A DNA stretch of 64,000 nt from JAUILA01 sp050289805 (GCA_050289805.1 JBNKGL010000011.1:1-64000), one strand, 5' to 3'; numbered from the stretch's first letter, positions 18,636-28,818 are shown. The notes: generated by a model from the sequence alone, not told the origin. A program made the numbers and translations.

Positions 18636-19481
18636 TTATTTTAAATTTGCTTTCAGAAACGCAATTGTTTTAGCATGAGCATCTGCCGTTGCTTCCTCAT
18701 TGAATTCAGGGTTGCTTGGATTCGCAAATGCGTGATTGGCATCATACATTTCAACAGTGAGTGTTTCTCCGGCCTCTTTCATATTTTTTTTAAATGTTTC
18801 CACAACGTCCGGATTGATCCACTGGTCTTTGCTGCCAAAGATACCAAGGACAGGCGCGTTCAATGTTTTCAGTCGTGACACATCCTGTACCGGCATACCG
18901 TAATACATGACACATGCTTCTGCTGCACTGCCTGCGATGAGGGTTGATTCCAGAGACCATCCACCTCCGAAGCACCAGCCAATGGTTGCGAATTTTGCGT
19001 CGTTTCCTGCAAAAGACAATGCACCTTCAACAATACTTTTGCCACGTTCGGTGTTCATCCCGCCCATGTATTTCTGGGCTTCAGCAGGTGTACTGGCCAC
19101 CTTGCCGTCATACATATCAAGTGCCAGCACATTCACATCCCCAAGATCATTGAAAAGATTTTCTGCTTCCCGTTTAATATGTTCATTGAGTCCCCACCAT
19201 TCGTGGATCACCAGCAGGTACTTATTACTTTTTACGGGCGCTTCGAGGTAAAAGGCATTTGCCTGTTTTCCATCAGGAGTGCTGAAAGTAATCATTTTCC
19301 CAGCTTCACTTTCATGGATATAAACCAATGGTGCAGGGTGATCTGTATTGAAGTCCTTATTAGATGCGAATAGCGCAAATTTTTCTGTCGCAGGTGTATG
19401 GCATACCGTTATTCCCTCCTGGGCGACTACGGGCAGGATCATTAACGAAAGGAGTAGTGTGATCAGTGTTTTCATCTTCAT
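18636..19481 (-). CDS. Secreted dienelactone hydrolase family protein
   Basis: 281 residues with a signal peptide ending at VAQ. The nucleophile motif GWCFGGG has a cysteine instead of serine, as in dienelactone hydrolases, with the strand HEWWGLN before it and NHAFANP supplying the catalytic histidine near the C-terminus. It is an exported alpha/beta hydrolase; the substrate is unknown, and many members act on esters unrelated to dienelactone. ATG codons at residues 1 and 3 are both possible starts. Confidence 0.87.
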   Translation of the reverse strand: MKMKTLITLLLSLMILPVVAQEGITVCHTPATEKFALFASNKDFNTDHPAPLVYIHESEAGKMITFSTPDGKQANAFYLEAPVKSNKYLLVIHEWWGLNEHIKREAENLFNDLGDVNVLALDMYDGKVASTPAEAQKYMGGMNTERGKSIVEGALSFAGNDAKFATIGWCFGGGWSLESTLIAGSAAEACVMYYGMPVQDVSRLKTLNAPVLGIFGSKDQWINPDVVETFKKNMKEAGETLTVEMYDANHAFANPSNPEFNEEATADAHAKTIAFLKANLK

Positions 19482-19517
19482 TTTGTTAGATCTTAAACAA
19501 TCAGTTTTCGGATATGT

Positions 19518-19976
19518 TCAGTGAATTCTCCGATATGCAATGTAATCTGTCGGCGGGGGCTGTACTCCGATTTCCTTTAATCGTATTGCCATTTGTCCGC
19601 GATGATAGGTGCTGTGATTGATCACCTGTGTAATAATCTCACGGATCGTATTTTCATATTTCTTACCTTCGGAATTCTTATAAAAGATCATTTCCTCAAA
19701 TGTTTCCATTTTGTGGTGATTCAGGTAATAAATCCAGTTGGCCGTGCTTTCTTCCGTCATACTCCAGAGTTCCCGAAGCTTATATTCCTGCCATAGCGGG
19801 AATGGGCTGGTAGGCAAATCCTTGATTCGGTTAAGCCAGACAATTTGTGCTGATATGATGTGGCCGTATCTTAAAATAAGGTCCTGGTCGGTAATCTCAT
19901 TCTTTTCAAGTGTTATGAGCATCCGTTGATTTGCCCAGTCATTGTATTCAAACAGATCGACAAAATGTTTCTTCAT
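19518..19976 (-). CDS. DinB-family protein
   Basis: 152 residues starting at the ATG at 19976 (MKKHFVDLFEYNDWANQRM); an upstream start would add 17 unlikely residues. The four-helix DinB fold is shown by the opening FEYNDWAN, a first histidine in YGHIISAQ and the pair of histidines in NHSTYHRGQ, which together form the usual three-His metal site. Members are metal-dependent enzymes, some of them thiol transferases. The target is unknown. It faces away from the amidase gene. Confidence 0.85.
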   Translation of the reverse strand: MKKHFVDLFEYNDWANQRMLITLEKNEITDQDLILRYGHIISAQIVWLNRIKDLPTSPFPLWQEYKLRELWSMTEESTANWIYYLNHHKMETFEEMIFYKNSEGKKYENTIREIITQVINHSTYHRGQMAIRLKEIGVQPPPTDYIAYRRIH

Positions 19977-20061
19977 AATTTGAGTATTTCTTGCTTTCGC
20001 ACCGGAAAGTAACAAAAATTCATGCAAAATGTTAACTTAAGCTGCTAAGACAATTTTACCA

Positions 20062-21699
20062 ATGAAACATAATCAATTCTTCCTGATTGCCCTTTTGCTC
20101 ACGGTTTCATTTCTTACAAATGCACAGAAATTTGACTCTGTACGCTATTTGGAGCCGTTTCTTGACCTTTCCCTTACAGAAGCCCAGCGCGATTCGCTGC
20201 GTGAAGGTTTGTACGCCAACCAGGAAAGGATCAAGGCAATCCATATGTACGGGCTGCCGAATGACGTGCCACCGGCACAGGTTTTTATGCCCATGTTTTT
20301 CTCTGAAGTAGAAGGAGTGCAGGAAAAAATTGAATGGAAACTGCCCGGAAATGTTTCGTTACCGGCAAACCTGAATGATCTTGTTTATTATGACGTAGCT
20401 GAATTAGCCGCGCTCATCAGGGACAGGAAGGTTACCTCTGTTGAACTCACAAGGTTATTTCTTAACCGGCTGAAGGAATTTGGAGACACCCTGGAATGTG
20501 TTGTCACCCTTACCGAAGCGCGCGCATTGAAGCAGGCGGAGGCCGCAGATGCTGAGATTGCTGCTGGTAAATATCGCGGACCGCTGCACGGTATTCCCTA
20601 TGGGCTCAAGGATTTGTTTTCAGTAGAAGGCTATGGCACAACCTGGGGAGCCATGCCCTATAAGGATCAGCATATTGATATGACTGCGACTGTTGTTCAA
20701 AAGCTGGATGAAGCCGGTGCAGTACTCGTGGCTAAACTCACACTTGGCGCTTTGGCGATGGGCGATGTCTGGTTCGGAGGAGTCACAAAGAACCCCTGGA
20801 ACCTGCAGCAGGGGAGCAGCGGCTCATCGGCCGGCTCTGCTTCGGCCGTCGCAGCCGGGCTTGTTCCTTTCGCCATAGGTACGGAAACCCTTGGCTCCAT
20901 AGTTTCCCCGTCAACACGCTGTGGCACCACAGGGCTGCGGCCGACCTTCGGTCGGGTGAGCCGCTACGGGGGGATGGCCCTGAGCTGGTCCATGGATAAG
21001 GTTGGCCCCATCGCCCGCTCTGCAAAAGACTGCGCACTTGTCTTCGATGTAATACGTGGATCGGATGGTATGGACCCCACTATTGTGGAAGCACCGTTTA
21101 ATTATACGTCAGGAATGGATATTACCAAATTGAAAATCGGCTACCTGGCAGATGATTTTTCACAGGGGCGCGGTAATCGTGCGAATGACAGTATTGCACT
21201 TGCTGCAATCCGAAACCTGGGCGTTGAATTGCATGAGGTGAAATTACCTCAGGATATACCCATTTACCCCCTTACCATTATTTTAGCCAGTGAAGCCTCA
21301 GCAGCATTTGATGCGCTTACGAGAAGCGGACGTGACACCCTCATGGTTCGCCAGGATAAGGGTGCATGGCCCAATTATTTCCGTACATCAAGATTCATCC
21401 CTGCCGCGGATTATATTAATGCAAATCGTATTCGTACGAATCTCATTAAGGAAATGAATGCTATCATGGATGAATATGATGTGGTGATAGCGCCGAGTTT
21501 CGGAGGCCAGCTTGTACTTACCAACCTGACGGGCCATCCCTGCCTTGTCATGCCGAATGGTTTTAGCGGGAACGGTTCTCCAACAAGTATTTCATTTATC
21601 GGGAAAATGATGGGGGAAGCCGCTCTGATAGCGCTGGGAGAAGCATTTCAGGCGGCCACCGATCACGATGACCGCCATCCTGCTATGTTTACGCCTTAG
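20062..21699 (+). CDS. Secreted amidase (amidase signature family)
   Basis: 545 residues with a signal peptide ending at TNAQ. The Ser-cisSer-Lys triad can be placed at K183 (GLKDLF), S255 (GSSGSSAGSA) and S279 (ETLGSIVSP), with the 24-residue serine spacing typical of GatA-like amidases. An N-terminal region of about 110 residues precedes the amidase domain. Export shows it is not the tRNA amidotransferase subunit; it probably hydrolyses extracellular or periplasmic amides. Its stop overlaps the convergent M28 peptidase by 4 bp. Confidence 0.88.
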   Translation: MKHNQFFLIALLLTVSFLTNAQKFDSVRYLEPFLDLSLTEAQRDSLREGLYANQERIKAIHMYGLPNDVPPAQVFMPMFFSEVEGVQEKIEWKLPGNVSLPANLNDLVYYDVAELAALIRDRKVTSVELTRLFLNRLKEFGDTLECVVTLTEARALKQAEAADAEIAAGKYRGPLHGIPYGLKDLFSVEGYGTTWGAMPYKDQHIDMTATVVQKLDEAGAVLVAKLTLGALAMGDVWFGGVTKNPWNLQQGSSGSSAGSASAVAAGLVPFAIGTETLGSIVSPSTRCGTTGLRPTFGRVSRYGGMALSWSMDKVGPIARSAKDCALVFDVIRGSDGMDPTIVEAPFNYTSGMDITKLKIGYLADDFSQGRGNRANDSIALAAIRNLGVELHEVKLPQDIPIYPLTIILASEASAAFDALTRSGRDTLMVRQDKGAWPNYFRTSRFIPAADYINANRIRTNLIKEMNAIMDEYDVVIAPSFGGQLVLTNLTGHPCLVMPNGFSGNGSPTSISFIGKMMGEAALIALGEAFQAATDHDDRHPAMFTP

Positions 21700-23246
21700 T
21701 TGGAACCAGTTACCACGGGGATGCTTTCCCGGGGCATGCGATCCTGGCGTTGTGCGGTATGATAGGTGATGATCGCAATGACGGTAGCCATTTGTTTCAG
21801 ATCATCAATTTCCAGCCTGTCGTACAGGTCCATATTTGTATGGTGCGTGCGTGTGTTATACTCAACCTCATCCTGGATAAACTGAAATCCTGGCAGCCCT
21901 ACAGCGTCGAAACCAAGGTGGTCCGTTCCACCGGTATTACGGATCGTAATAGTTGGTGTTTCAACGATATCGGACATCGCGTTAAACCAGCTGGCAAATA
22001 CAGGCCGCGCACCCTCGTTCCCCTGGAGATAAACACCCCGAATACGACCTGTACCATTGTCAATATTATAATAGGCAGAAAGTTTCTCATGCTCAGGTTT
22101 TAGCGCCATGGTCTCGCTGTCACCAAAATGATTTTTCACGTAATTCCTTGAACCGTGAATACCTTGTTCCTCGCCTGTCCAAAGGGCAATCCTGATGGTT
22201 CTTTTGGGTTGTAAACCAAGTGTTTTTATTATTCTGAGTGCTTCGAGCATTACTGCGCAACCTGAAGCATTATCGGTTGCGCCGGTTCCGGCATGCCATG
22301 AGTCCAGGTGTCCCCCGATCATGACCACTTCTTCTTTGAGTGTCTTATCGGTTCCTGGGATCTCACCAATCACGTTATAACCTTTAATATCATCTTCATA
22401 GAAGGAAGTCTTGATCTCAGCCTCAAGTTTTACAGGTATGCCCTTTTCCAGTAATCTCTTGATCATATTGGTATATTCAGGCGCCATTTCGAATTCAGCA
22501 GATGCCACTTCTGATTCCGGCGCATAGGATGCCCCGTTAGAGGTAAAGAATGTTCCATGACGACCGCGCCGAGCTGAAATGATCAGGGCGGCATTTTCGT
22601 TGGCCATGAATTCATTTACCTTATTTCTGAACTCACGCATTGCCCTGTATCTTGCATAGCGCTCGGAATAGTCTCCGCCCCTGCCGCTTTGAGCGGGATA
22701 TTTCTCCATTTCTTTCAGCTCTTCATCGGTATAGCGATTTCCGTCCGGCTCGAAGGTCGCCGTTACATCGTAGTCGTCACCCACCAGGATGATCTTGCCG
22801 TTAAGTTTTCCCCTGTACTTTTCCAGGTCTTCCTCAGTCTGAATATCAACCAACATTACCTCCCCGGAAACAAGTCCGTTCGTACTGCCGGTCCATGCTT
22901 TGGGTACAGCGATGAAGGGCATATAATAGGGTTCGGTCATGGCTACGTAACTTTTATTCACTTCCCAACCTTTGCCGAATTCACCCCATGGTTCAAGGGC
23001 AACATTTTTCAATCCCCATTTTTTCATTTCTTCCACAGCCCATTCTGAGGCACGCTTCAGACCGGGTGAGTTGGTAAGCCGGGGACCTGAGACATCTGTC
23101 AGGTATGATGCGATCATTTCGATCTGCGAATTTTCCATGCCCTCTGTTTTTATTTTGGCAATGGCATCGTAATCGATTTTCTCCTGTCCGGTGACAAAGA
23201 TGTTCAGGCCGAACAACAGGATTAAAAGGGTAAAAACGGGCTTCAT
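21696..23246 (-). CDS. Secreted M28-family zinc peptidase
   Basis: 516 residues with a signal peptide ending at VTGQ. The di-zinc site is visible in order: H and D in GGHLDSW and GATDNASG, the catalytic and ligand glutamates in WTGEEQGIHG, D in YNIDNGTG, and H in RTHHTNMD. A PA-type insert (residues about 130-250) lies before the catalytic part, as in glutamate carboxypeptidase-like M28 enzymes. It should remove amino acids from peptides outside the cytoplasm. It is divergent from the next hydrolase gene. Confidence 0.9.
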   Translation of the reverse strand: MKPVFTLLILLFGLNIFVTGQEKIDYDAIAKIKTEGMENSQIEMIASYLTDVSGPRLTNSPGLKRASEWAVEEMKKWGLKNVALEPWGEFGKGWEVNKSYVAMTEPYYMPFIAVPKAWTGSTNGLVSGEVMLVDIQTEEDLEKYRGKLNGKIILVGDDYDVTATFEPDGNRYTDEELKEMEKYPAQSGRGGDYSERYARYRAMREFRNKVNEFMANENAALIISARRGRHGTFFTSNGASYAPESEVASAEFEMAPEYTNMIKRLLEKGIPVKLEAEIKTSFYEDDIKGYNVIGEIPGTDKTLKEEVVMIGGHLDSWHAGTGATDNASGCAVMLEALRIIKTLGLQPKRTIRIALWTGEEQGIHGSRNYVKNHFGDSETMALKPEHEKLSAYYNIDNGTGRIRGVYLQGNEGARPVFASWFNAMSDIVETPTITIRNTGGTDHLGFDAVGLPGFQFIQDEVEYNTRTHHTNMDLYDRLEIDDLKQMATVIAIITYHTAQRQDRMPRESIPVVTGSN

Positions 23247-23346
23247 AGTATTTGAATGTTAGATTGATGGTTTACAATTCATTAAAGATAGAGACATGGC
23301 TTCTCTAAATGAAGTAATTTTACACTAAAGGAGAAAAGTTAATTCT

Positions 23347-24033
23347 GTGAAGAAAGAGTCGCTGATACTATTGCACGGCGCCCTCGGTTCCAGTGCGCAA
23401 TTGGAGCCGCTGGTACCCTGGCTGCAGGATGATTTTAAAGTATATTCCCTGGACTTCACCGGCCACGGAGGTTCACGTATTCCGGATGAATTTACCATAG
23501 ACTGTTTTGCGACCGATGTTATTCAGCTGATGGACGAGGCAAACATTATACAGGCCCATATTTTCGGTTTCAGTATGGGCGGATATGTCGGCCTTAAAGT
23601 GGCGGAGCGCATGGGAATGAGAATTGGCAAAATCATTACGCTGGGTACCAAATTTGACTGGAATCCAAAAACCGCGAGTGAGGAAATCAGCAGATTGGAT
23701 CCTGTAACAATTGAACGTAAAGTGCCGGCCTTTGCTACATTTCTGGAGAAGCGGCATGCACCTGCCGATTGGAAAGAGGTGCTTCAAAAAACAGCTGATA
23801 TGATGATCCGGCTGGGTGATCAACCTCAATGGGTTCCGGGAAATAACGATGTTGCGAATAACGTCTGCCTGATGGTTGGCTCATTGGATAAAATGGTTTC
23901 TGCCGACGAAACCCGGAAGGTTGCTGATGCACTTCAGAATGGAACATTCAAAATACTGGAAGGGGTTGATCATCCAATGGAAAAAGCCGATCCACGGCGG
24001 ATAGCTTATGAAATAAAGGAGTTTATTCTATGA
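23347..24033 (+). CDS. Alpha/beta hydrolase
   Basis: 228 residues with a GTG start at 23347. The opening LILLHGALGSS forms the oxyanion region, GFSMGGYVG carries the serine nucleophile, and GVDHPMEKADP carries the histidine. No signal peptide, so it is cytoplasmic. The size and layout resemble MenH-like or esterase members, but no specific substrate can be read from the sequence. Confidence 0.82.
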   Translation: MKKESLILLHGALGSSAQLEPLVPWLQDDFKVYSLDFTGHGGSRIPDEFTIDCFATDVIQLMDEANIIQAHIFGFSMGGYVGLKVAERMGMRIGKIITLGTKFDWNPKTASEEISRLDPVTIERKVPAFATFLEKRHAPADWKEVLQKTADMMIRLGDQPQWVPGNNDVANNVCLMVGSLDKMVSADETRKVADALQNGTFKILEGVDHPMEKADPRRIAYEIKEFIL

Positions 24034-24124
24034 CCGTCCTCTAAAAATCTTACATCATGCCGCTGTAGGTAATTCCTGGTCTGTGGTTACTGTTCATTTC
24101 CACACGTATTTATTGGTGAACCAA

Positions 24125-24964
24125 ATGAACAGAGCAGTGAAACGATTTTTTATTCTGGCTTCAATTTTTTGCCTTTTTTCATATTCTGGCATGGCTCAGG
24201 GCCTTCGCCTTGGTCTTACAACGGCGATAACATCAGATATCATTCTGGATAACGGGATTAAAAGTGATCCCCGTTATGAGGCTACATTTTCTCATTCCTT
24301 TTCTCCAATTGGAGTAAATGTGAGCTATGATCTTACACCGTCTTTCGGACTATCACTGGAGTCAATCATTGCAAACCAGCAGGCTGTTTATCAGATCATA
24401 GATATTGCAAACCAGGTGAAAGGAGAGCATAAGCTAGATATGAGTATGATCAATGTTCCGGTTTTGCTCCGCTTCATGAGCAGTGGAAATTCGGCCACCC
24501 GTTTTAACTTCAATTTTGGACCCCAATTCTCTTTCATCACCAGGGCGATTGAATCAGTTGCTGTGCAGTCGGGAGAATATAAAATTCCATCGGGAGCATC
24601 ATTCGAAGAGATTCTTGTTGACTATCCCACTGCATCGCAGAACAGTCAGCAGGCAACGGATGGCACATATCAGTTATCAGCCGCCTATTATAAAGATGTG
24701 CTGAAAAAGGAGGCCAATGAATTCCGCAATATGGATTTTCAGATTGCAATGGCTATGGGACTGGATATTGATGTAGCGAAGCATTTTATTGTAACTACCC
24801 AGATCAGGGCAAATTACAGTATAGACGGATACCGAAATGAGGATGCATTCAACGATATTCTCAATGGAAATGCAAAGCAGGTTTTTGCCGAACATGCGAA
24901 TTTGAATGTAGGAATTCAAATTGGTGTTCAATACTCATTTAACGTTACGCGGTCACGTCTTTAA
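24125..24964 (+). CDS. Outer-membrane beta-barrel protein, PorT-like
   Basis: 279 residues from the ATG at 24125, which gives a signal peptide ending at MAQ; an upstream in-frame start would add 14 residues. The mature protein has alternating hydrophobic strands, such as LRLGLTTAITSD, NVPVLLRFM and FNFNFGPQFSFIT, and ends in a strand close to the C-terminus (IGVQYSFNV), as expected for a porin-family barrel. A similar fold occurs in PorT-like proteins. The function is unknown. It overlaps the convergent photolyase gene by 4 bp. Confidence 0.78.
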   Translation: MNRAVKRFFILASIFCLFSYSGMAQGLRLGLTTAITSDIILDNGIKSDPRYEATFSHSFSPIGVNVSYDLTPSFGLSLESIIANQQAVYQIIDIANQVKGEHKLDMSMINVPVLLRFMSSGNSATRFNFNFGPQFSFITRAIESVAVQSGEYKIPSGASFEEILVDYPTASQNSQQATDGTYQLSAAYYKDVLKKEANEFRNMDFQIAMAMGLDIDVAKHFIVTTQIRANYSIDGYRNEDAFNDILNGNAKQVFAEHANLNVGIQIGVQYSFNVTRSRL

Positions 24965-26439
24965 TCTGAGAGGTTGGCCAGAAATTTTTCTGCAGTCGCA
25001 AGATGGGTCTGTAGTTTATTCGGATCCATTCGGTTGAGGAGGCTGAGCACCATGTTCATCCGGTGATTTCCTTCAAAATTTTCCCGGTGAACGTGCAGGA
25101 ACCTCCAGTAGAGTCCGTCCCAGATCTTGCTCCATTCCCCGGGTCCGTAATCACTCATTTTCCGGATGTAATTTGAACCGGAGATATAGGGTTTTGTAGT
25201 TATAATTCCATTATCGGAATACTGGGTCATTCCATAGACATTCGGCACCATTACCCAGTCATAGGAATCAATGAAGAGCTCCATGAACCAACGATAGACA
25301 TCGTCGGGATCAAATTCACATAAAAGCATAAAGTTTCCAAGGATCATCAGGCGCTCAATATGATGTGCGTAGGAATGTTCAAGAACCTTTTTTATCACAT
25401 TATCAACCGGAATAATTCCTGTTTCGCCGGTCCAGAAGGAAGGCGGAATTTTCCGGCTATGCCCAAAATTATTCATCGTTCGTTGCAGTGTACCCTTGAA
25501 GTGATATACCGCACGCATGAATTCACGCCATCCGATTATCTGACGAATAAACCCTTCCAATGAATTTAACGGGACAGCTCTTCTCTGATGACGCTCCATA
25601 AGCGATGTGAGGATCTGTTCCGGAGTGAGCAATCCGATATTTAACGACGGCGTAAGTACGGAATGAAAAAGAAAGGGGTCTTTACCGGAAATGGCGTCTT
25701 CATAATCACCGAATAAATCAATCCTGTTTTCCAGGAAATCATCCAGCCATTCCTGTGCCTGGTAATGGGTGACCGGAAAGATGAAATTTTCCGAAGATCC
25801 GGGATTATTGGAAAAATTTTGGTCAACGTAGGTTTTTGCCTCGCGCAGATAATCATTTTCCCTTGGCAGGTATCGATCGGGCAGGGCAATATTTTTGGGC
25901 AGTTTCTTTCGGTTATCTTCATCATAACTCCATTTTCCTCCCGCCGGGTTCTCATTTTCCATAAGAAGGTCGAAACGACGGCGCTGATGTTTGTAAAAAC
26001 TTGCCATGAAGTAGGATTCCTGATTTCCGGGCTGTTCATCCATCGCTTTTCTGTCCAGCAGAAAAAGCGGACTTTCATAACTTTTCAACCTGATACCGAA
26101 TTTATTCCCCAATCGGTTCAGGCGCCTCTCCAGCAGGTAGTCATCCGTATAAACGTAATGAAGAACGGTCACCCCATCGGTTGAGAACTGTTTGAATAAT
26201 TCTTCAAGGCTGTTGAAATCACTCAGTTCGGCATAACGGCATTTTACATCACGCTGTCTGAGCATTTCCGCATAGTATTTCATGGAGGCGCGATGCAGGA
26301 TAAGCTTCTTCTTATGAAAAGCATATTGCTGAAAGAACAGTGGATCTTCGTAGAGATAGACAATTCTTCCCTGCCCGATTGCCGGAGAATCGGTGAAAAG
26401 CTGATGGGGAAATACAAGCGAAATTTCCATATTTCCCAA
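24961..26439 (-). CDS. Photolyase/cryptochrome of the FeS-BCP type, lacking cluster cysteines
   Basis: 492 residues. The N-terminal Rossmann-like domain (LVFPHQLF) and the C-terminal FAD-binding helices with HSYAHHIERLMILGN and DWVMVPNVYGM match the bacterial cryptochrome/(6-4) photolyase group (PhrB-like). That group normally has four cysteines holding a [4Fe-4S] cluster. Here the whole protein has only two cysteines, C67 and C374, and the C-terminal region (residues 420-492), where three ligands should lie, has none. It should still bind FAD and may repair (6-4) photoproducts. The start is one of two nearby ATG codons. Confidence 0.87.
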   Translation of the reverse strand: MGNMEISLVFPHQLFTDSPAIGQGRIVYLYEDPLFFQQYAFHKKKLILHRASMKYYAEMLRQRDVKCRYAELSDFNSLEELFKQFSTDGVTVLHYVYTDDYLLERRLNRLGNKFGIRLKSYESPLFLLDRKAMDEQPGNQESYFMASFYKHQRRRFDLLMENENPAGGKWSYDEDNRKKLPKNIALPDRYLPRENDYLREAKTYVDQNFSNNPGSSENFIFPVTHYQAQEWLDDFLENRIDLFGDYEDAISGKDPFLFHSVLTPSLNIGLLTPEQILTSLMERHQRRAVPLNSLEGFIRQIIGWREFMRAVYHFKGTLQRTMNNFGHSRKIPPSFWTGETGIIPVDNVIKKVLEHSYAHHIERLMILGNFMLLCEFDPDDVYRWFMELFIDSYDWVMVPNVYGMTQYSDNGIITTKPYISGSNYIRKMSDYGPGEWSKIWDGLYWRFLHVHRENFEGNHRMNMVLSLLNRMDPNKLQTHLATAEKFLANLSD

Positions 26440-26459
26440 ACAGCAGATTTCTATGAAAG

Positions 26460-28190
26460 TTATCTCAAAATGCGATAAACAGGGTATTGCATGAAGGCCT
26501 TCTCATGATAATCAGAATGTTCGTAGATATAATTTAGCTGCGCATACCAGTTTTCGGCAAACTCTGGTTCTTCCGATTTCTTCTTTTGAAATTCAGAATT
26601 CAGCGACGGGTTTTCTTCCAAAATTTTCAGTGCGAGGTCTTCAAATACGTACGGGGAAAATCCTTCTTTTTGCTGAAGGATTGTATCAAAGAAATTCCAA
26701 CGGAAAAATGAATCCGTTGCTTCAGGTTCCAGGGTTTCGACAATATAACGCCCGGCTTTTTGTGAAACCGGGAAAATGTAGTCTCCGGCACGAAATGAAA
26801 CCGGATTCTCATGACGTGAAACAGACATGGAACGATGCGGGAAATGGCCTTCGTACGGTGAACCTGCGGAGGAGACCTCATTGATCCTGTAGCTTTCAAC
26901 AGCCATAACGGAATCCCTGAGAAGCCTGGTATAAACGGCCCCATTGGCGATAAGCCGTTCGATTACCTGATGCCATCCCTGTGGGACAATATAGGCTGCA
27001 GGGACAATTATTTCCTTCGAGGGGATAAATGTGTCAAAGTAGGGAATTTCCTTTTCGAAGGGTTTGTCCCGGTCATACTTCAACCGCTCAAGCCCGGTAA
27101 CTTCACTTTTTTGCATCTTTCCTTCAAATCCTGCAAACATAATTTTTCGTGATTTGCTCTCATCCAGTTTCCAGTCAATGGGATGAAGTGTTCCGGGCAC
27201 CAATCCGGAGATTGTTTTCTTACGCAGTTCCTGAATTTTTTTGCCATCCTGCTCAACTATCTCCAGCACATTTTTAAGGAATTCATAGCTTGCCCGCACA
27301 CGAACGTCGAAAGGTTTCAGCATATGCGTTTCAATCATAAAGCCGAGGGTACCAAAAAGAGCAGTGTATCCGGTTGAATATCGGGGGGCATCCATAAACT
27401 GGCTAAATCCCCTTTCATCCGGCGTACGGTTAAAAACGTTCACATAGGGTGTGATCAGGTTTCCTGATGCCTCCATGAGTCTTTCCAGTTCTGGCGTAAA
27501 CTCATCATGAATATAGCTGCCCATGGGCGAGCCGATTCGATTATGCTGGGTTGCCAGGTGGGTGATCGGATACTGGTAATCGGCACCGTTACTCACATGT
27601 GTATCGATAAAGACATCAGGATTGACCATATGAAAGATCTCATAAAATGCGAAGGCGTTACGGGTATCAGCTTTGATGAAATCCCTGTTCAGATCAAAAT
27701 TTCGTGCATTTCCCCTGAATCCGTAGGCTACCGGACCATTTTGATTCACCCGGCTTGTAGAATTTCTGTTCAGTGCCCCGCCAATATTATACAGGGGGAT
27801 TATGCATAAAACTGTATTTTTCAAAAACGCATTATTTTCCTTTTCACTCAGAAGGTTGCGCGCGAGCATCATGGAAGCTTCAATCCCATCGGGCTCTCCG
27901 GGATGTATTCCGTTGTTGAACAATACGATCGTTTTTCCGGAAGCCTGAAGTTTTGGTAAATCAAATGATCCGGATTGGTCTATGATAAGCAAATGCAGTT
28001 TTTCTCCGCTGTCGGTAAGGCCCATTTCCATGAGTTTTGTAACCCGTGGATGCTGTGCTGCAAGGTTCTGGTAATATTCAATTACCTCGTTATAAGTTCC
28101 AGTTTCCTTTCCCCCTGATTTTTCAAAGATGGTCTCCTGGGCCTTTGCAGTGAAAGAAATCAGGAAAATCAAAAACAGTATTCGTAGCAT
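26460..28190 (-). CDS. Secreted M14-family zinc carboxypeptidase
   Basis: 576 residues with a signal peptide ending at KAQ. Zinc ligands H and E lie in IHPGEPDG (near residue 96), the third histidine in FIDTHVSNG, and the catalytic glutamate in FMIETHML near residue 285. The arginine-containing RNFDLNRDF segment is also typical of M14. The C-terminal 200 or more residues form extra beta-rich domains. It is likely an exported peptidase. It is divergent from the nitroreductase gene. Confidence 0.87.
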   Translation of the reverse strand: MLRILFLIFLISFTAKAQETIFEKSGGKETGTYNEVIEYYQNLAAQHPRVTKLMEMGLTDSGEKLHLLIIDQSGSFDLPKLQASGKTIVLFNNGIHPGEPDGIEASMMLARNLLSEKENNAFLKNTVLCIIPLYNIGGALNRNSTSRVNQNGPVAYGFRGNARNFDLNRDFIKADTRNAFAFYEIFHMVNPDVFIDTHVSNGADYQYPITHLATQHNRIGSPMGSYIHDEFTPELERLMEASGNLITPYVNVFNRTPDERGFSQFMDAPRYSTGYTALFGTLGFMIETHMLKPFDVRVRASYEFLKNVLEIVEQDGKKIQELRKKTISGLVPGTLHPIDWKLDESKSRKIMFAGFEGKMQKSEVTGLERLKYDRDKPFEKEIPYFDTFIPSKEIIVPAAYIVPQGWHQVIERLIANGAVYTRLLRDSVMAVESYRINEVSSAGSPYEGHFPHRSMSVSRHENPVSFRAGDYIFPVSQKAGRYIVETLEPEATDSFFRWNFFDTILQQKEGFSPYVFEDLALKILEENPSLNSEFQKKKSEEPEFAENWYAQLNYIYEHSDYHEKAFMQYPVYRILR

Positions 28191-28236
28191 ATCTTGTAAC
28201 TTAGAACTGCTAATATAAACTCAATTGCGTTAAATT

Positions 28237-28818
28237 ATGGAAATGCCTGAATACGCCAGCAAACTTATTCGTGAGCGGCGTTCGATCTATACCAATTTGT
28301 TTTCCGGGGAACCTGTTCCTGATGAAATTATTCATGAGATGATTGAAAATGCCCGCTGGGCACCAACACATAAATTAACACAGCCGTGGAGGTTTACTGT
28401 ATTTTCGGGAGAGGGCCTGAAAAAGCTCGCCCGTTACCAGGCAGAGGTGTATCGTGAACGTGCGGTTGAATTTGACCAGTCGAAATATGACAAATTACTG
28501 AAAAAGCCGCTGGAGTGTTCCCATGTAATTGCGATCGGCATGCACAGGGATCCCGCACACCGGATTCCGGAAGTGGAAGAAGTTTGCGCGGTCGCATGTG
28601 CCGTTCAGAATATGTGGATTACAGCTTCCGCATACAGGGCAGGCTGTTACTGGAGTACCGGCGGAATTACATTTTATGATGGTGTTGGAGAATTTTTTGG
28701 CTGGGAAGCAGAAGATCAGCTCCTTGGATTTTTATTTATGGGAATGCCCCGTATTTCAAAGTGGCCTGAAGGCAAAAGGGATGAGATGACGGATAAGGTC
28801 AGTTGGGTGAAAGGCTAA
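28237..28818 (+). CDS. Nitroreductase-family flavoprotein
   Basis: 193 residues, standard for the FMN-dependent nitroreductase family. RERRSIY at the start and ENARWAPTHKLTQPWRF bind FMN; the C-terminal part has GCYWSTGG and LGFLFMGMP. Such enzymes reduce nitro groups, quinones or enones with NAD(P)H. Its stop overlaps the convergent methyltransferase by 4 bp. Whether it belongs functionally to the neighbouring polyketide genes is unknown. Confidence 0.87.
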   Translation: MEMPEYASKLIRERRSIYTNLFSGEPVPDEIIHEMIENARWAPTHKLTQPWRFTVFSGEGLKKLARYQAEVYRERAVEFDQSKYDKLLKKPLECSHVIAIGMHRDPAHRIPEVEEVCAVACAVQNMWITASAYRAGCYWSTGGITFYDGVGEFFGWEAEDQLLGFLFMGMPRISKWPEGKRDEMTDKVSWVKG

